From positions 2,638,001 through 2,702,000 of the forward strand of contig NZ_CP021913.1 in assembly GCF_002814095.1 (NCBI RefSeq): a DNA stretch of 64,000 bases, read 5' to 3'. Positions 1-7,829 of this stretch are shown here, piece by piece. Position numbers and translations under genes: made by a program. Position 1 is the first letter of the stretch. Each line of letters starts with the position of its first letter. The DNA is from Sagittula sp. P11. GTDB taxonomy: Bacteria > Pseudomonadota > Alphaproteobacteria > Rhodobacterales > Rhodobacteraceae. Under the pieces are notes generated by a model that was not told where the DNA came from, made no database searches, and worked only from the letters and a program-made list of their open reading frames with translations.

Positions 1-546
1 GTCTGCCGCGAACCACGGGTTGCGTTTCAGCCAACCCGTATTGCGCCACGACGGATGCGGCAAGGGCAGGGCGTCGGGCAGAAAGTCGCGCCAGTTGCTC
101 ACCGTCTCGGTGACATTTGTCGTGACGCCCAGATGCCAGCGCTGCGCAATGCCGCCGATGGGCAGGGTCAGGCGGACCTCGGGCAGGCGGTCGACCAGCG
201 GCGCGCGCCATGTCCTTGCGCAGATCGCAGGGGGCGGCAGGTCCGACCCCTTGCGGTAACCGGGAAAGCAGAACCCCATCGGCAGGATCGCCACGCGTGC
301 CTCGTCATAGAACGTATCCGCGTCGAGGCCGAGCCAGTCGCGCAGCCGGTCTCCAGACGGATCGGTGAAGGGCCGCCCGGAATGGTGCACTTTCATCCCC
401 GGCGCCTGCCCGGCAATCAGCAGGCGCGCGGTGGGCTTGGCGCGCAGCACGGGGCGCGGCGCATGCCCGGTTTCGGTCGCCGCAAAGCGGTCCTCGCAGA
501 TGCGGCAGCCGCGCACGTCCTCGATCAGGGCGGAAAGGTCGGTCAT
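1..546 (-). CDS. Uracil-DNA glycosylase superfamily protein (C-terminus cut by window edge)
   Basis: The visible 182 residues begin MTDLSALIEDVRGCRICEDR, with an early CxxC pair that could belong to an iron-sulfur site. GQAPGMKVHHSGRPF matches the uracil-binding GxAPG motif of the superfamily, and PLPHPSWRN near the cut end matches the second catalytic HPS motif. Family members excise uracil or related lesions from DNA. The reading frame is open to position 1, so the C-terminus lies outside. It resembles the small COG1573-like proteins more than classical Ung. A second, distinct UDG homologue lies at 39758-40534. The family is clear; the substrate is not known. Confidence 0.8.
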   Translation of the reverse strand, partial: MTDLSALIEDVRGCRICEDRFAATETGHAPRPVLRAKPTARLLIAGQAPGMKVHHSGRPFTDPSGDRLRDWLGLDADTFYDEARVAILPMGFCFPGYRKGSDLPPPAICARTWRAPLVDRLPEVRLTLPIGGIAQRWHLGVTTNVTETVSNWRDFLPDALPLPHPSWRNTGWLKRNPWFAAD

Positions 547-585
547 CTTTCGTAGCTAGGACCGGAACGGCCGTCCTTCAACGCG

Positions 586-1326
586 TCAGATGCAGCGCCC
601 GCCGTCGACGTCCATGCAGACGCCGGTGATCATGCTGGCCTCGTCCGAGCACAGGTAGAGCGCCGCGTTCGCCAGGTCCTCCGGGGTGGAGAACCGGCCC
701 AGCGGGATGGTCGACAGGAACTTGGCCCGCATCTCGGGCGTGTCCTCGCCGAGGAAGCTGGGCAGCAGCGGCGTGTCCCCGGCCACCGGGTTCAGCGCGT
801 TCACCCGGATGCCGAAGGGGGCGAGTTCGACGGCCATCGCCTTGGTCGCGGTGTTCATCCAGCCCTTCGACGCGTTGTACCAGTTGAGCTTCGGACGCGG
901 AGAGACCCCGGCGGTGGACGCGATGTTGAGGATCACGCCCGACCCGCGCGCCTTGAAGGCGGGCACCACGGCACGGGCAGTCAGGTAGACCGACTTGCAG
1001 TTCACCGCGAACACCCGGTCGAAGTCGTCCTCGCTCACGTCCTCCAGCGGTGTCGGAAGATGCGTGATGCCCGCGTTGTTGACCACGATGTCGGGCGTGC
1101 CGTGGGCGCCGGTGAAGCCGTCTATCATCTCCGCGACCGAGGTTGGGTCGGAGACGTCGACATGGGTGTGCGGCGCGCCGATCCGCGCCGCGACGCGCAC
1201 GGCGGCGTCGGTGTTGATGTCGGCCACGAGCACCGTTGCACCTTCGGCGGCAAACCGGGCGGCGATGCCTTCGCCGAAGCCCGAGCCGGCCCCGGTCACG
1301 ATGGCGCGTTTTCCCTGCAATCTCAT
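586..1326 (-). CDS. SDR family oxidoreductase
   Basis: This 246-residue protein is a classical short-chain dehydrogenase. It has the N-terminal dinucleotide motif TGAGSGFG, the structural motif NNAG, and the catalytic YNASK (YxxxK). Such enzymes are NAD(P)-dependent and cytosolic and reduce or oxidise hydroxyl/keto groups on many substrates; the substrate cannot be read from sequence. It lies 11 bp downstream of another SDR gene on the same strand, so the two are probably cotranscribed and may act on the same pathway. The C-terminus GVCMDVDGGRCI matches the usual SDR ending. Confident for family, not for reaction. Confidence 0.9.
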   Translation of the reverse strand: MRLQGKRAIVTGAGSGFGEGIAARFAAEGATVLVADINTDAAVRVAARIGAPHTHVDVSDPTSVAEMIDGFTGAHGTPDIVVNNAGITHLPTPLEDVSEDDFDRVFAVNCKSVYLTARAVVPAFKARGSGVILNIASTAGVSPRPKLNWYNASKGWMNTATKAMAVELAPFGIRVNALNPVAGDTPLLPSFLGEDTPEMRAKFLSTIPLGRFSTPEDLANAALYLCSDEASMITGVCMDVDGGRCI

Positions 1327-1337
1327 CGCCCTGATCC

Positions 1338-2066
1338 TCAGTAGGTTGCGCGACCGCCGGACTGGTCAAAGACCGACGCGGTGGTGAAGGACGCCTCGTC
1401 CGAGGCCAGCCAGCAGGTCATGGCCGCGATCTCGTCGACCGTGCCGAAGCGGCCCATGGGGATCTTCGACTTCATGAAGTCGATGAAGGTCTGGGTCATC
1501 TGGTCGAAGATCGCGGTGTGCACGGCCGCGGGCGCGATGGCGTTGACCGTGATCCGGGTGTCCGCCAGTTCCTTGCCGAGGGACTTCGTCAGGCCGATGA
1601 CCGCCGCCTTGGACGACGAATAGGCAGAGGCGTTGGGGTTGCCCTCCTTGCCCGCAACAGAGGCCATGTTGACGATCCGTCCGAACCCGTTCGGACGCAT
1701 GATGCGCGCGGCGGCACGGTTGCAGTAGAACAGCCCGTGGACGTTCAGCGCATAGACCTTCAGCCAGTCCTCGGTGGGGTAGTCGATCACCGGCACGTTG
1801 GGCCCGGTGATCCCGGCAGAGCAGACCAGCGTGTCGAGATGCCCCATGGCCTGCGCGTCCTCCGCCATCGCGGCGTCAACCGCATCCGGGTCGGTGACGT
1901 CGACCTGGCGGGTCTTCAGCTGTGTGCCCTCGAGCTTTGCGAGGTTGTCGGCGCTGATGTCCCAGACCGTGACTGTGGCGCCCTCGTCGGCCAGGCGGCT
2001 GGCGATGGCCAGACCGATACCGGAAGCGCCGCCCGTGACGATGGCGGCGCGGTTGTTGAAACGCAT
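1338..2066 (-). CDS. SDR family oxidoreductase (3-oxoacyl-ACP reductase-like)
   Basis: A 242-residue classical SDR with TGGASGIG near the N-terminus, CSAGITG in place of NNAG, and the YSSSK active-site motif. A GGAGGATC ribosome-binding site stands upstream of the ATG at 2066. It is the first gene of the SDR pair and begins 57 bp after the stop of the ABC ATPase gene, so readthrough from the transporter operon is possible. Linkage to an oligopeptide-type importer suggests a catabolic step on an imported compound; this is inference only. Confidence 0.9.
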   Translation of the reverse strand: MRFNNRAAIVTGGASGIGLAIASRLADEGATVTVWDISADNLAKLEGTQLKTRQVDVTDPDAVDAAMAEDAQAMGHLDTLVCSAGITGPNVPVIDYPTEDWLKVYALNVHGLFYCNRAAARIMRPNGFGRIVNMASVAGKEGNPNASAYSSSKAAVIGLTKSLGKELADTRITVNAIAPAAVHTAIFDQMTQTFIDFMKSKIPMGRFGTVDEIAAMTCWLASDEASFTTASVFDQSGGRATY

Positions 2067-2123
2067 GAATGATCCTCCCTTTACGGGAGGAGAGTGCGGC
2101 GAAGTGGACTTAAGGGCAAGGGG

Positions 2124-3761
2124 TCAGCCGGGCAGTCCCGCCGGCAAACGAGGCGCGGCGGCCAGCAGGCTGCGGGCATACTCCGTCCGCGGCGCCGTGA
2201 AGAGCTGTTCGGTGGCTGCGTCCTCCACGATCCTGCCGTGGCGCATGACCATTACGCGGTCGGTGACGGAGCGGACGACATGCAGGTCGTGGCTGATGAA
2301 GAGCCACGTCAGACCGTGCGTCTCCGACAGGCGGGCCAGCAGGTCGAGCACCTGCGCCCGCACCCGGACATCGAGGGCAGAAACCGCCTCGTCAAAGACG
2401 ATCAGGTCCGGCGTGATGATGAGCGCCCGCGCGATGGCGAGCCGCTGACGCTGCCCGCCGGAGAAGGCGTGGATGTGTTTCGTGGCATCGTCGGGCGACA
2501 GGCCCACGGCGGTCAGCGCCTCGGCAACCGCATCCTTCGGCGGCGGTGCGTCGAGCAGGTGGAACGGCTCCGAGATCAGGCGCGCGACCCGGTGGCGCGG
2601 GTTGAAGCTGCCGTAGGGGTCCTGGAAGACCACCTGGATCCGACGCTGGGTGTCGCGATTGGGGCGGCCGTTTGCGAGAACCGGCTGGCCGTCGATCTCG
2701 ATCCGGCCGTTGGCCAGCGGCTCAAGGCCGAGAAGCGCGCGCGTGAGCGTGGACTTGCCGCAGCCGGATTCGCCCACGAGGCCCAGCCGCTCGCCTTTGC
2801 GGATCGTGAAGCTGACATTGTCGACGGCGGTGAATCGGCGCTGCTTCGCGAATGGATGTGGACGGGGCAGGGGGTAGGTCACGCTGACATCGGTTGCCTG
2901 CAGCAACGGCTCGCCGGGCCGGCGGGCGGGCAGGTGGGCACGATGCGACGAGGCGGCGATGAGCGCGCGGGTATAGGTGTGCTGGGCCTGGTGCAGAAGC
3001 TGCGCGGTCGGTGCCGTCTCCACCACGCGACCCTTCTGCATGACGGCAATGCGGTCGGCCATGTCCGCCACCACGGCGAGGTCATGGGTGATGAGCAGGA
3101 GCGCCATGCCTTCGGTCCGGGTGAGGTCCTTCAGGAGGTCAAGGATCTGGGCCTGCGTGGTGACGTCGAGCGCGGTGGTCGGTTCGTCCGCGATCAGGAG
3201 GCGTGGCTTCAGCGCGATGGCCATGGCGATGATGACCCGCTGCCGCTGCCCGCCGGAAAGTTCGTGCGGATAGCGTCCGGGCGAGACGTCGAGGCCCACC
3301 TTCCGTAGCAGTCCGGTCACGTCGGGGGGCGTGGCGCGATGGATGCGGAAGACCTCTGCGATCTGGTGGCCGATGGTCTGGAGCGGGTTGAGCGCGGTCA
3401 TCGGTTCCTGGAAGACCATGCCGATCTCGCGCCCGCGGATGCGGCGCAGGTCGCGGTCGGCAAGGCGGGTGAGGTCGGTATCGCCGAAGCGTATCGTTCC
3501 CGAGGCCACGACAGAGGCAGGCAGGAGCCCCATGACGGCGAGCGCGGTGAGCGACTTGCCTGAGCCGGATTCGCCGGTCAGGGCAAGCGTTTCGCCGTGG
3601 TTCATGTGGAACGACACGTCCTGCAGGACAGGCTTGCCATGGATGTTCGCGGTGAGACCGTCGACGTGGAGAAGCGGGTTCAAAACTCTTGAAGCGACCT
3701 GACCCGCGTGGGGCTCTGCCCCGCGGTCCTCCCGAGGGTATCTGGGCTTGGATGCAGACAT
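2124..3761 (-). CDS. Oligopeptide/dipeptide-type ABC transporter, fused double ATPase
   Basis: Two nucleotide-binding domains lie in one chain. The first has Walker A GESGSGKS and signature LSGGQRQR; the second has GESGCGKS and FSGGQRQR. The linker carries the oligopeptide-type C-terminal region after each domain, as in YejF or fused DppD-DppF. It would power a cytoplasmic-membrane importer with the two permeases just upstream. The ATG at 3761 overlaps the preceding TGA by one base (TGATG), which supports it. However, the first 26 residues are encoded by a GC-hairpin repeat-like stretch, and family homology begins at NPLLHV, where a TTG at 3683 is an alternative start (519 aa). Function is confident, start is not. 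Confidence 0.93.
   Translation of the reverse strand: MSASKPRYPREDRGAEPHAGQVASRVLNPLLHVDGLTANIHGKPVLQDVSFHMNHGETLALTGESGSGKSLTALAVMGLLPASVVASGTIRFGDTDLTRLADRDLRRIRGREIGMVFQEPMTALNPLQTIGHQIAEVFRIHRATPPDVTGLLRKVGLDVSPGRYPHELSGGQRQRVIIAMAIALKPRLLIADEPTTALDVTTQAQILDLLKDLTRTEGMALLLITHDLAVVADMADRIAVMQKGRVVETAPTAQLLHQAQHTYTRALIAASSHRAHLPARRPGEPLLQATDVSVTYPLPRPHPFAKQRRFTAVDNVSFTIRKGERLGLVGESGCGKSTLTRALLGLEPLANGRIEIDGQPVLANGRPNRDTQRRIQVVFQDPYGSFNPRHRVARLISEPFHLLDAPPPKDAVAEALTAVGLSPDDATKHIHAFSGGQRQRLAIARALIITPDLIVFDEAVSALDVRVRAQVLDLLARLSETHGLTWLFISHDLHVVRSVTDRVMVMRHGRIVEDAATEQLFTAPRTEYARSLLAAAPRLPAGLPG
3710..3747 (+). repeat. REP-like GC hairpin element, copy 1
   Basis: GGGGC-TCT-GCCCC forms a tight hairpin at 3710-3722 and is followed by a CGGTCCTCCC...GGTATC tail. 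The same layout (GGGGC-TTT-GCCCC, then CGGCCCCCCC...TATCC) recurs at 53629-53661. This looks like a dispersed Rhodobacterales intergenic repeat, here placed between permease and ATPase coding sequences. Confidence 0.5.
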
Positions 3762-4576
3762 CAGGTCCGGAGCGGCTTCAGGCGTGGGTCGAGGGCGTCG
3801 CGCAGGCCGTCGCCGAGGAGGTTCAGGCCGAGCACCATCAGAACGATGGTCAGGCCGGGGATCAGCGCGGTGTGTGGTGCTATGGTCACGAGGGTCTGGG
3901 CGTCGGCCAGCATGCGGCCCCAGCTGGGCGTGGGTGGCTGCGCGCCCAGCCCGACATAGGCGAGGCCTGCCTCGGCGAGGATGCCCAGCGAGAACTGGAT
4001 CGTGGCCTGCACGATAAGCAGGTTGAGGATGTTGGGCAGGATGTGCTCGGCGCTGATCCGGGTGCGCGACTTGCCGCAGGTGCGGGCGGCGAGGATGAAT
4101 TCCCGCGTCCAGAGCGACAGCGCCGCGCCGCGTGTCAGCCGGGCGAAGACAGGGATGTTGAAGATGCCGATGGCGATGATCGCATTGAGGGCGGAAGGCC
4201 CGAAGGTGGCTGTGATGAGGATCGCGATCACGAGGCTGGGGAAGGCAAAGACGAGGTCGGACGCGCGGGAGATCGCTTCGTCGATCAGTCCGCCCCGGTA
4301 TGTGGCGGCGGTCAGGCCGAGAGGAACGCCGAGACCCGCACCGATGGCCACCGCAACGAGCGCCACGGCGATGGATGTGCGCGCGCCCGTCATGAGCATC
4401 GACAGGATGTCGCGCCCGAAGTGATCGGTGCCGAGCAGGTGTGCGCCCCCCGGCGGCAGGAGCCGTTGCGGGATGTCCACCTGCGTGACGTCGAACGGGG
4501 TCCAGACGAGCGACAGGAGGGCCGCCGCGACCATGAGCGCCGAGAGCGCGCCGCCTATGAGGAGCGCGGGTTTCAT
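3761..4576 (-). CDS. Oligopeptide-type ABC transporter permease (DppC/YejE-like)
   Basis: This 271-residue integral membrane protein begins MKPALLIGGALSALMVA with an N-terminal membrane helix, then a periplasmic stretch containing LLGTDHFGRDILS, the hallmark of DppC-type permeases. Several further membrane helices follow. The BPD_transp_1 segment with the EAA-type loop covers roughly residues 80-260. The ATG at 4576 overlaps the stop of the upstream permease in an ATGA arrangement, indicating translational coupling. With the other permease and the ATPase it forms a typical peptide, nickel or opine-class importer lacking an adjacent binding protein. Confidence 0.93.
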   Translation of the reverse strand: MKPALLIGGALSALMVAAALLSLVWTPFDVTQVDIPQRLLPPGGAHLLGTDHFGRDILSMLMTGARTSIAVALVAVAIGAGLGVPLGLTAATYRGGLIDEAISRASDLVFAFPSLVIAILITATFGPSALNAIIAIGIFNIPVFARLTRGAALSLWTREFILAARTCGKSRTRISAEHILPNILNLLIVQATIQFSLGILAEAGLAYVGLGAQPPTPSWGRMLADAQTLVTIAPHTALIPGLTIVLMVLGLNLLGDGLRDALDPRLKPLRT

Positions 4577-5514
4577 CGGCGGCGGAGCCTCGGGTCGGCC
4601 AGGGCGTAGGCGAGATCGGTGAGGAAATTCACCACGATCACCGCAAAGACCAGCAGCATGACCACCGATTCCACGGTGATCAGGTCGCGCTGGGAGATCG
4701 ACTGGAAGATCAGCCGGCCGAGGCCGGGCAGGTAGAAGACCTGTTCGATGATGATCGCGCCGGCCAGCAGGAAGGAGAACTGCAGCCCGAGAATGGTCAG
4801 GACGGGGATCAGCGCGTTGCGCATGCCGTGACGGCGCAGCGCCTGGGCCGGGGATAGGCCCTTGGCGCGGGCGGTACGAATGTAATCCTCGTGCAGCGCA
4901 TCGATCAGGCTGGACCTGAGGATGCGGGCAAGGATCGCCGCCTGCGGCAGGGCGAGCGCCACGGCGGGCAGGGTCAGGGCCTTGAGGGCGGCGCCGGGAT
5001 CGTCCCAGCCGGGGAAGCCGCCGGACGGGAAGATGCGCCATGTGATGGCGAAGAGCGACACGAGCAGCATAGCGAACCAGAAGTTCGGCACGGCAACGCC
5101 CAGCTGGCTGACGCCCATGACCGCGATGTCCGCGGGTCTGCCACGGCGGGCCGCTGCCACGAGCCCCGCCGGGAAGGCCACGAGCACGGCGAGGAGGAGC
5201 GCGTAGATGGTCAGCGGCAGTGAGATCCAGAGCCTGTCCGCGACCATGTCGGCGACCGGCGTCCGGTAGGTGTAGGAGATGCCGAGGTCGCCTGTCAGAA
5301 GGCCGCCGACCCACGCGAGGTAACGCTCGGGCGGAGAGAGGTCGAGGTTCAGTTCCGCTCTCAGCGCCGCCAGTGTCTCGGGCTGCGCGTTGATGCCCAG
5401 CATGTAGGCGGCGGGGTCGCCCGGCGCGACCTCCACCACGAGGAAGATCACCAGAGAGGCGGCCGCGAGGCTGACGAAGAGCGAGAGCAGGCGGCGGGAC
5501 AGGTAGGTCAGCAT
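4573..5514 (-). CDS. Oligopeptide-type ABC transporter permease (DppB/YejB-like)
   Basis: A 313-residue permease starting MLTYLSRRLLSLFVSLAAAS, the usual N-terminal helix of DppB-type permeases, followed by the conserved APGDPAAYMLG motif and about five more membrane helices. The start at 5514 is chosen over an upstream ATG because homology begins at MLTYLSRR. It is the promoter-proximal member of permease-permease-ATPase and starts 19 bp after the glycosyltransferase stop. It forms half of the transmembrane channel. Confidence 0.93.
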   Translation of the reverse strand: MLTYLSRRLLSLFVSLAAASLVIFLVVEVAPGDPAAYMLGINAQPETLAALRAELNLDLSPPERYLAWVGGLLTGDLGISYTYRTPVADMVADRLWISLPLTIYALLLAVLVAFPAGLVAAARRGRPADIAVMGVSQLGVAVPNFWFAMLLVSLFAITWRIFPSGGFPGWDDPGAALKALTLPAVALALPQAAILARILRSSLIDALHEDYIRTARAKGLSPAQALRRHGMRNALIPVLTILGLQFSFLLAGAIIIEQVFYLPGLGRLIFQSISQRDLITVESVVMLLVFAVIVVNFLTDLAYALADPRLRRR

Positions 5515-5533
5515 GGCAGGACGGGCGCCGGGG

Positions 5534-6421
5534 TCATTGCCGGTCTGCGTCGGCTTGCGGCTGGCCGGCCAGCGCAAAGAGCAGGTCGAGTTGCCTGTCG
5601 CGGGGAAGACCGTTCAGCGCCAGCTTCTGCATGCGCGACCCTTCGGTCAGCGTCCGGATGTCGTCGTCGGTCATCCGCGCGTAGTCGCGTTTCCAGTGGC
5701 GCAGCATGAGGTCCTTGTAGGAGCCCAGCTTGGCGGTCCGGGACCATTTGGCGCGTATGTCGGGCCGGGTGTCCAGCATGTGCTCGAAGAGGTAATGCGG
5801 CCAGAAGTAGGGATGCAGGGGGCGGTCCGCACCGCCACCGGGCGCCACGGACCACGCGCGTTTCTTCGGCTCCAGCACCTGTTTGGCCTTGGGCGCGCCG
5901 CCGGTCAGGGCCAGCTTCAGCGACGTCAGGCGGAAGGCCAGCGCGCCCTTGTCGCCGGGATCGAGTTCGCGTCGGCTGACCTGCTGGCGCCGGGGGCTTT
6001 GCCAGAATCGGACGGTCTCCTCCATCCATGCGGTCATGATCGGGTGGCCCGGCGTGGCGGCAAGAAACCAGTTCTCGACCGGGCGGCGGCGATAGGGATC
6101 GTGGAAGGCGAAGAAGCCTTCCCGGGTCAGCGCGGGCAGCCAGTCGTCGAGCGGGAGCACCGGCACGGTTGCCGCATCGACGTAGACGCCGCCCCGCGCC
6201 TCCAGTTCGTGCATACGGAAGATGTCGGCCTGCCCCTGGAATGTGGCCGGGGGATGCGGAATGCCTCGGTCCGCGAACGCCTGCCGCGCGTCGGTGGCGT
6301 TGAACATGCGCACCCGCCACGCCGGGTTCAGCGCGGCCCAGGCGTCCCAGCAGCGACGCACGATGGCGGGCGCCTGCGCCTCACCCTGCGCCCAGTAAAA
6401 GACAAGCCGTTTCGGCACCAT
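5534..6421 (-). CDS. Capsular-polysaccharide-synthesis-like glycosyltransferase
   Basis: The 295-residue product starts MVPKRLVFYWAQG. It contains DIFRMHELEARGGVYVDAAT (residues about 66-85), matching the GG(V/I)(W/Y)xDAT motif of the Caps_synth / Gly_transf_sug group, where a nucleotide-sugar and metal site usually has DxD. Here only the first Asp (D82) is clear and the second is Ala, as in Caps_synth members. It probably transfers a sugar to a surface or secreted glycan. No other polysaccharide genes are near. An in-frame upstream ATG at 6487 would add a proline-rich segment encoded by a GC-rich inverted repeat and is disfavoured. Confidence 0.7.
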   Translation of the reverse strand: MVPKRLVFYWAQGEAQAPAIVRRCWDAWAALNPAWRVRMFNATDARQAFADRGIPHPPATFQGQADIFRMHELEARGGVYVDAATVPVLPLDDWLPALTREGFFAFHDPYRRRPVENWFLAATPGHPIMTAWMEETVRFWQSPRRQQVSRRELDPGDKGALAFRLTSLKLALTGGAPKAKQVLEPKKRAWSVAPGGGADRPLHPYFWPHYLFEHMLDTRPDIRAKWSRTAKLGSYKDLMLRHWKRDYARMTDDDIRTLTEGSRMQKLALNGLPRDRQLDLLFALAGQPQADADRQ

Positions 6422-6823
6422 GCACGAACCCTCCCGCCCCCGCTTATCGGGCGAAGGGGGTGGCGGGGGCAAGGGGCTGCCGCACATTGCGTTCGCGCCA
6501 CGCTTGTTGCCACTGGATCATGTCGCAGGCGGATCAGATGACCGGCGGCTGCGACTGCACCCTGATGGAGAGGTTCATGCTGTCTGGATCGATCGGGCAT
6601 GCATACCGGCCGGATCGCGGTCTGCTCCACCTGCCGCGGCGCCCTTAAGAACCCGATGCCGGGGCGGATACACCGGGCACGGACCAAACCGCATTATTCC
6701 GTTTCCAACTACCGACAGGTGCTTCGCATGGCTGATGCGAACGTCTGGCTGTGGCGCGTCATCCATCTGCCGGTCACCGCGAAACCGTTCAAGTTCAGCA
6801 TACAGCCGTGCCCGGCCTGAACG
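6422..6823. other. Gene-free stretch with a GC-rich imperfect inverted repeat
   Basis: About 400 bp between the glycosyltransferase and the hydrolase, both minus strand. Near 6431-6473 a C-rich arm and a G-rich arm could fold into a long imperfect hairpin, possibly a dispersed repeat or the terminator of the hydrolase gene. Short reading frames here on either strand show no recognisable domain. One at 6599-6820 (plus) has a VCSTCRG cysteine motif but no clear ribosome-binding site. I see no convincing gene. Confidence 0.5.
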
Positions 6824-7690
6824 TCACCCCAGGAATTCGAGCAAGGCGCGCGTCGTTTCCTCCGGCGACTGGTCGATGAAGAAATGCCCTCCGGGGACGG
6901 TGCCCGCCCGCATGTCCGCCAGCCGGTCGGCCCAGGTGGCGGGTACGTCGTAGGCCCGGGCCATTGCTCCGTCCGCGCCGTAGAGGACCAGAGACGGCAC
7001 CTCGATCCGGCGGTCGATATCGGCCTCGTCCAGCGCGAAATCCACGTCGATTGCGGCGCGGTAGTCGTCGCACATGGCGCGGCGGCACTCGGGGTCGGCC
7101 CATGCCGCACGGTAGGCCTCCAGCTTCGGGAAGTCCGACAGCTGCGCGCCGCCCCAGCCCAGCAGGCAGCTTTCGTAATAGGCGTCGGGATCGGCGGCGA
7201 TCATGTTTTCCGGGAGAGGGTGGGGCTGGCTGAGGAAGAACCAGTGGTAATAGGCGCGGGCAACAGGGTGCGTCAGCCGCGACAGCAGAAGATGCGTGGG
7301 CACGATGTCCATCAGGGTCAGGCTCAGCAGACACCCCGGCGCATCAAGGGCGAGCCGATGGGCCGTCCGGGCCCCCCGGTCATGGCCGACAAGGTGGAAG
7401 GCTTCGTACCCGAGGCGCGTCATCAACGCCGTCATGTCGCCCGCCATGGCGCGGAAACTGTAGGCTTCGACACCCTCCGGTTTGCCGCTTTCGCCGTAGC
7501 CGCGCAGGTCCGCGGCGACCACCGTGAACCGTTCGGCCAGCCTCGGCGCGACCTCCGCCCACATCGCACGGGTCTGGGGAAAACCGTGCAGCAGGAGGAC
7601 GGCGGGACCGCGCCCGCCTCTCTCGTAGGCGATCTCTATCCCGTCGAGGTCCGCCCGGCCGGGCGTGAACCCCGGAATGTCTTTGCGCAT
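6824..7690 (-). CDS. Alpha/beta hydrolase, haloacetate dehalogenase-like
   Basis: This 288-residue alpha/beta hydrolase has oxyanion-region HGFPQ (35-39) and the nucleophile motif GHDRGAR, giving Asp104 instead of Ser, with Arg105 and Arg108. HW at 149-150, Tyr210 and His269 follow in PGGHF. This Asp-nucleophile, double-Arg, His-Trp-Tyr constellation is that of fluoroacetate/haloacetate dehalogenases, which hydrolyse the carbon-halogen bond of short haloacids; epoxide hydrolases share part of it. It is divergent from the methyltransferase gene. Natural substrate and specificity cannot be settled here. Confidence 0.85.
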   Translation of the reverse strand: MRKDIPGFTPGRADLDGIEIAYERGGRGPAVLLLHGFPQTRAMWAEVAPRLAERFTVVAADLRGYGESGKPEGVEAYSFRAMAGDMTALMTRLGYEAFHLVGHDRGARTAHRLALDAPGCLLSLTLMDIVPTHLLLSRLTHPVARAYYHWFFLSQPHPLPENMIAADPDAYYESCLLGWGGAQLSDFPKLEAYRAAWADPECRRAMCDDYRAAIDVDFALDEADIDRRIEVPSLVLYGADGAMARAYDVPATWADRLADMRAGTVPGGHFFIDQSPEETTRALLEFLG

Positions 7691-7746
7691 GATCCCCTCC
7701 CGGCCCGCGTTGCCCGCATTTTGGCCCCGGGCGGGCGGCTGCCGTC

Positions 7747-7770
7747 AAGACGGGACCGCGATCCCGTCTT
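7747..7770. promoter_or_regulatory. Perfect 9-bp inverted repeat between divergent genes
   Basis: AAGACGGGA at 7747-7755 and TCCCGTCTT at 7762-7770 are exact inverted copies separated by six bases. The element lies 56 bp upstream of the hydrolase start on one side and 59 bp upstream of the methyltransferase start on the other. No T-run follows on either strand, so a dimeric-regulator operator is at least as likely as a terminator. Confidence 0.45.
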
Positions 7771-7829
7771 CCGGTTGTGCCCCGGCGAAGGGACGTTAGG
7801 CTGTGGACATAAAGACAAGGGAGAACGGC

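Noticed and set aside
6599-6820. Small plus-strand gene with VCSTCRG cysteine motif
   Set aside because: No ribosome-binding site, no recognisable domain beyond the short motif, composition unlike neighbours.
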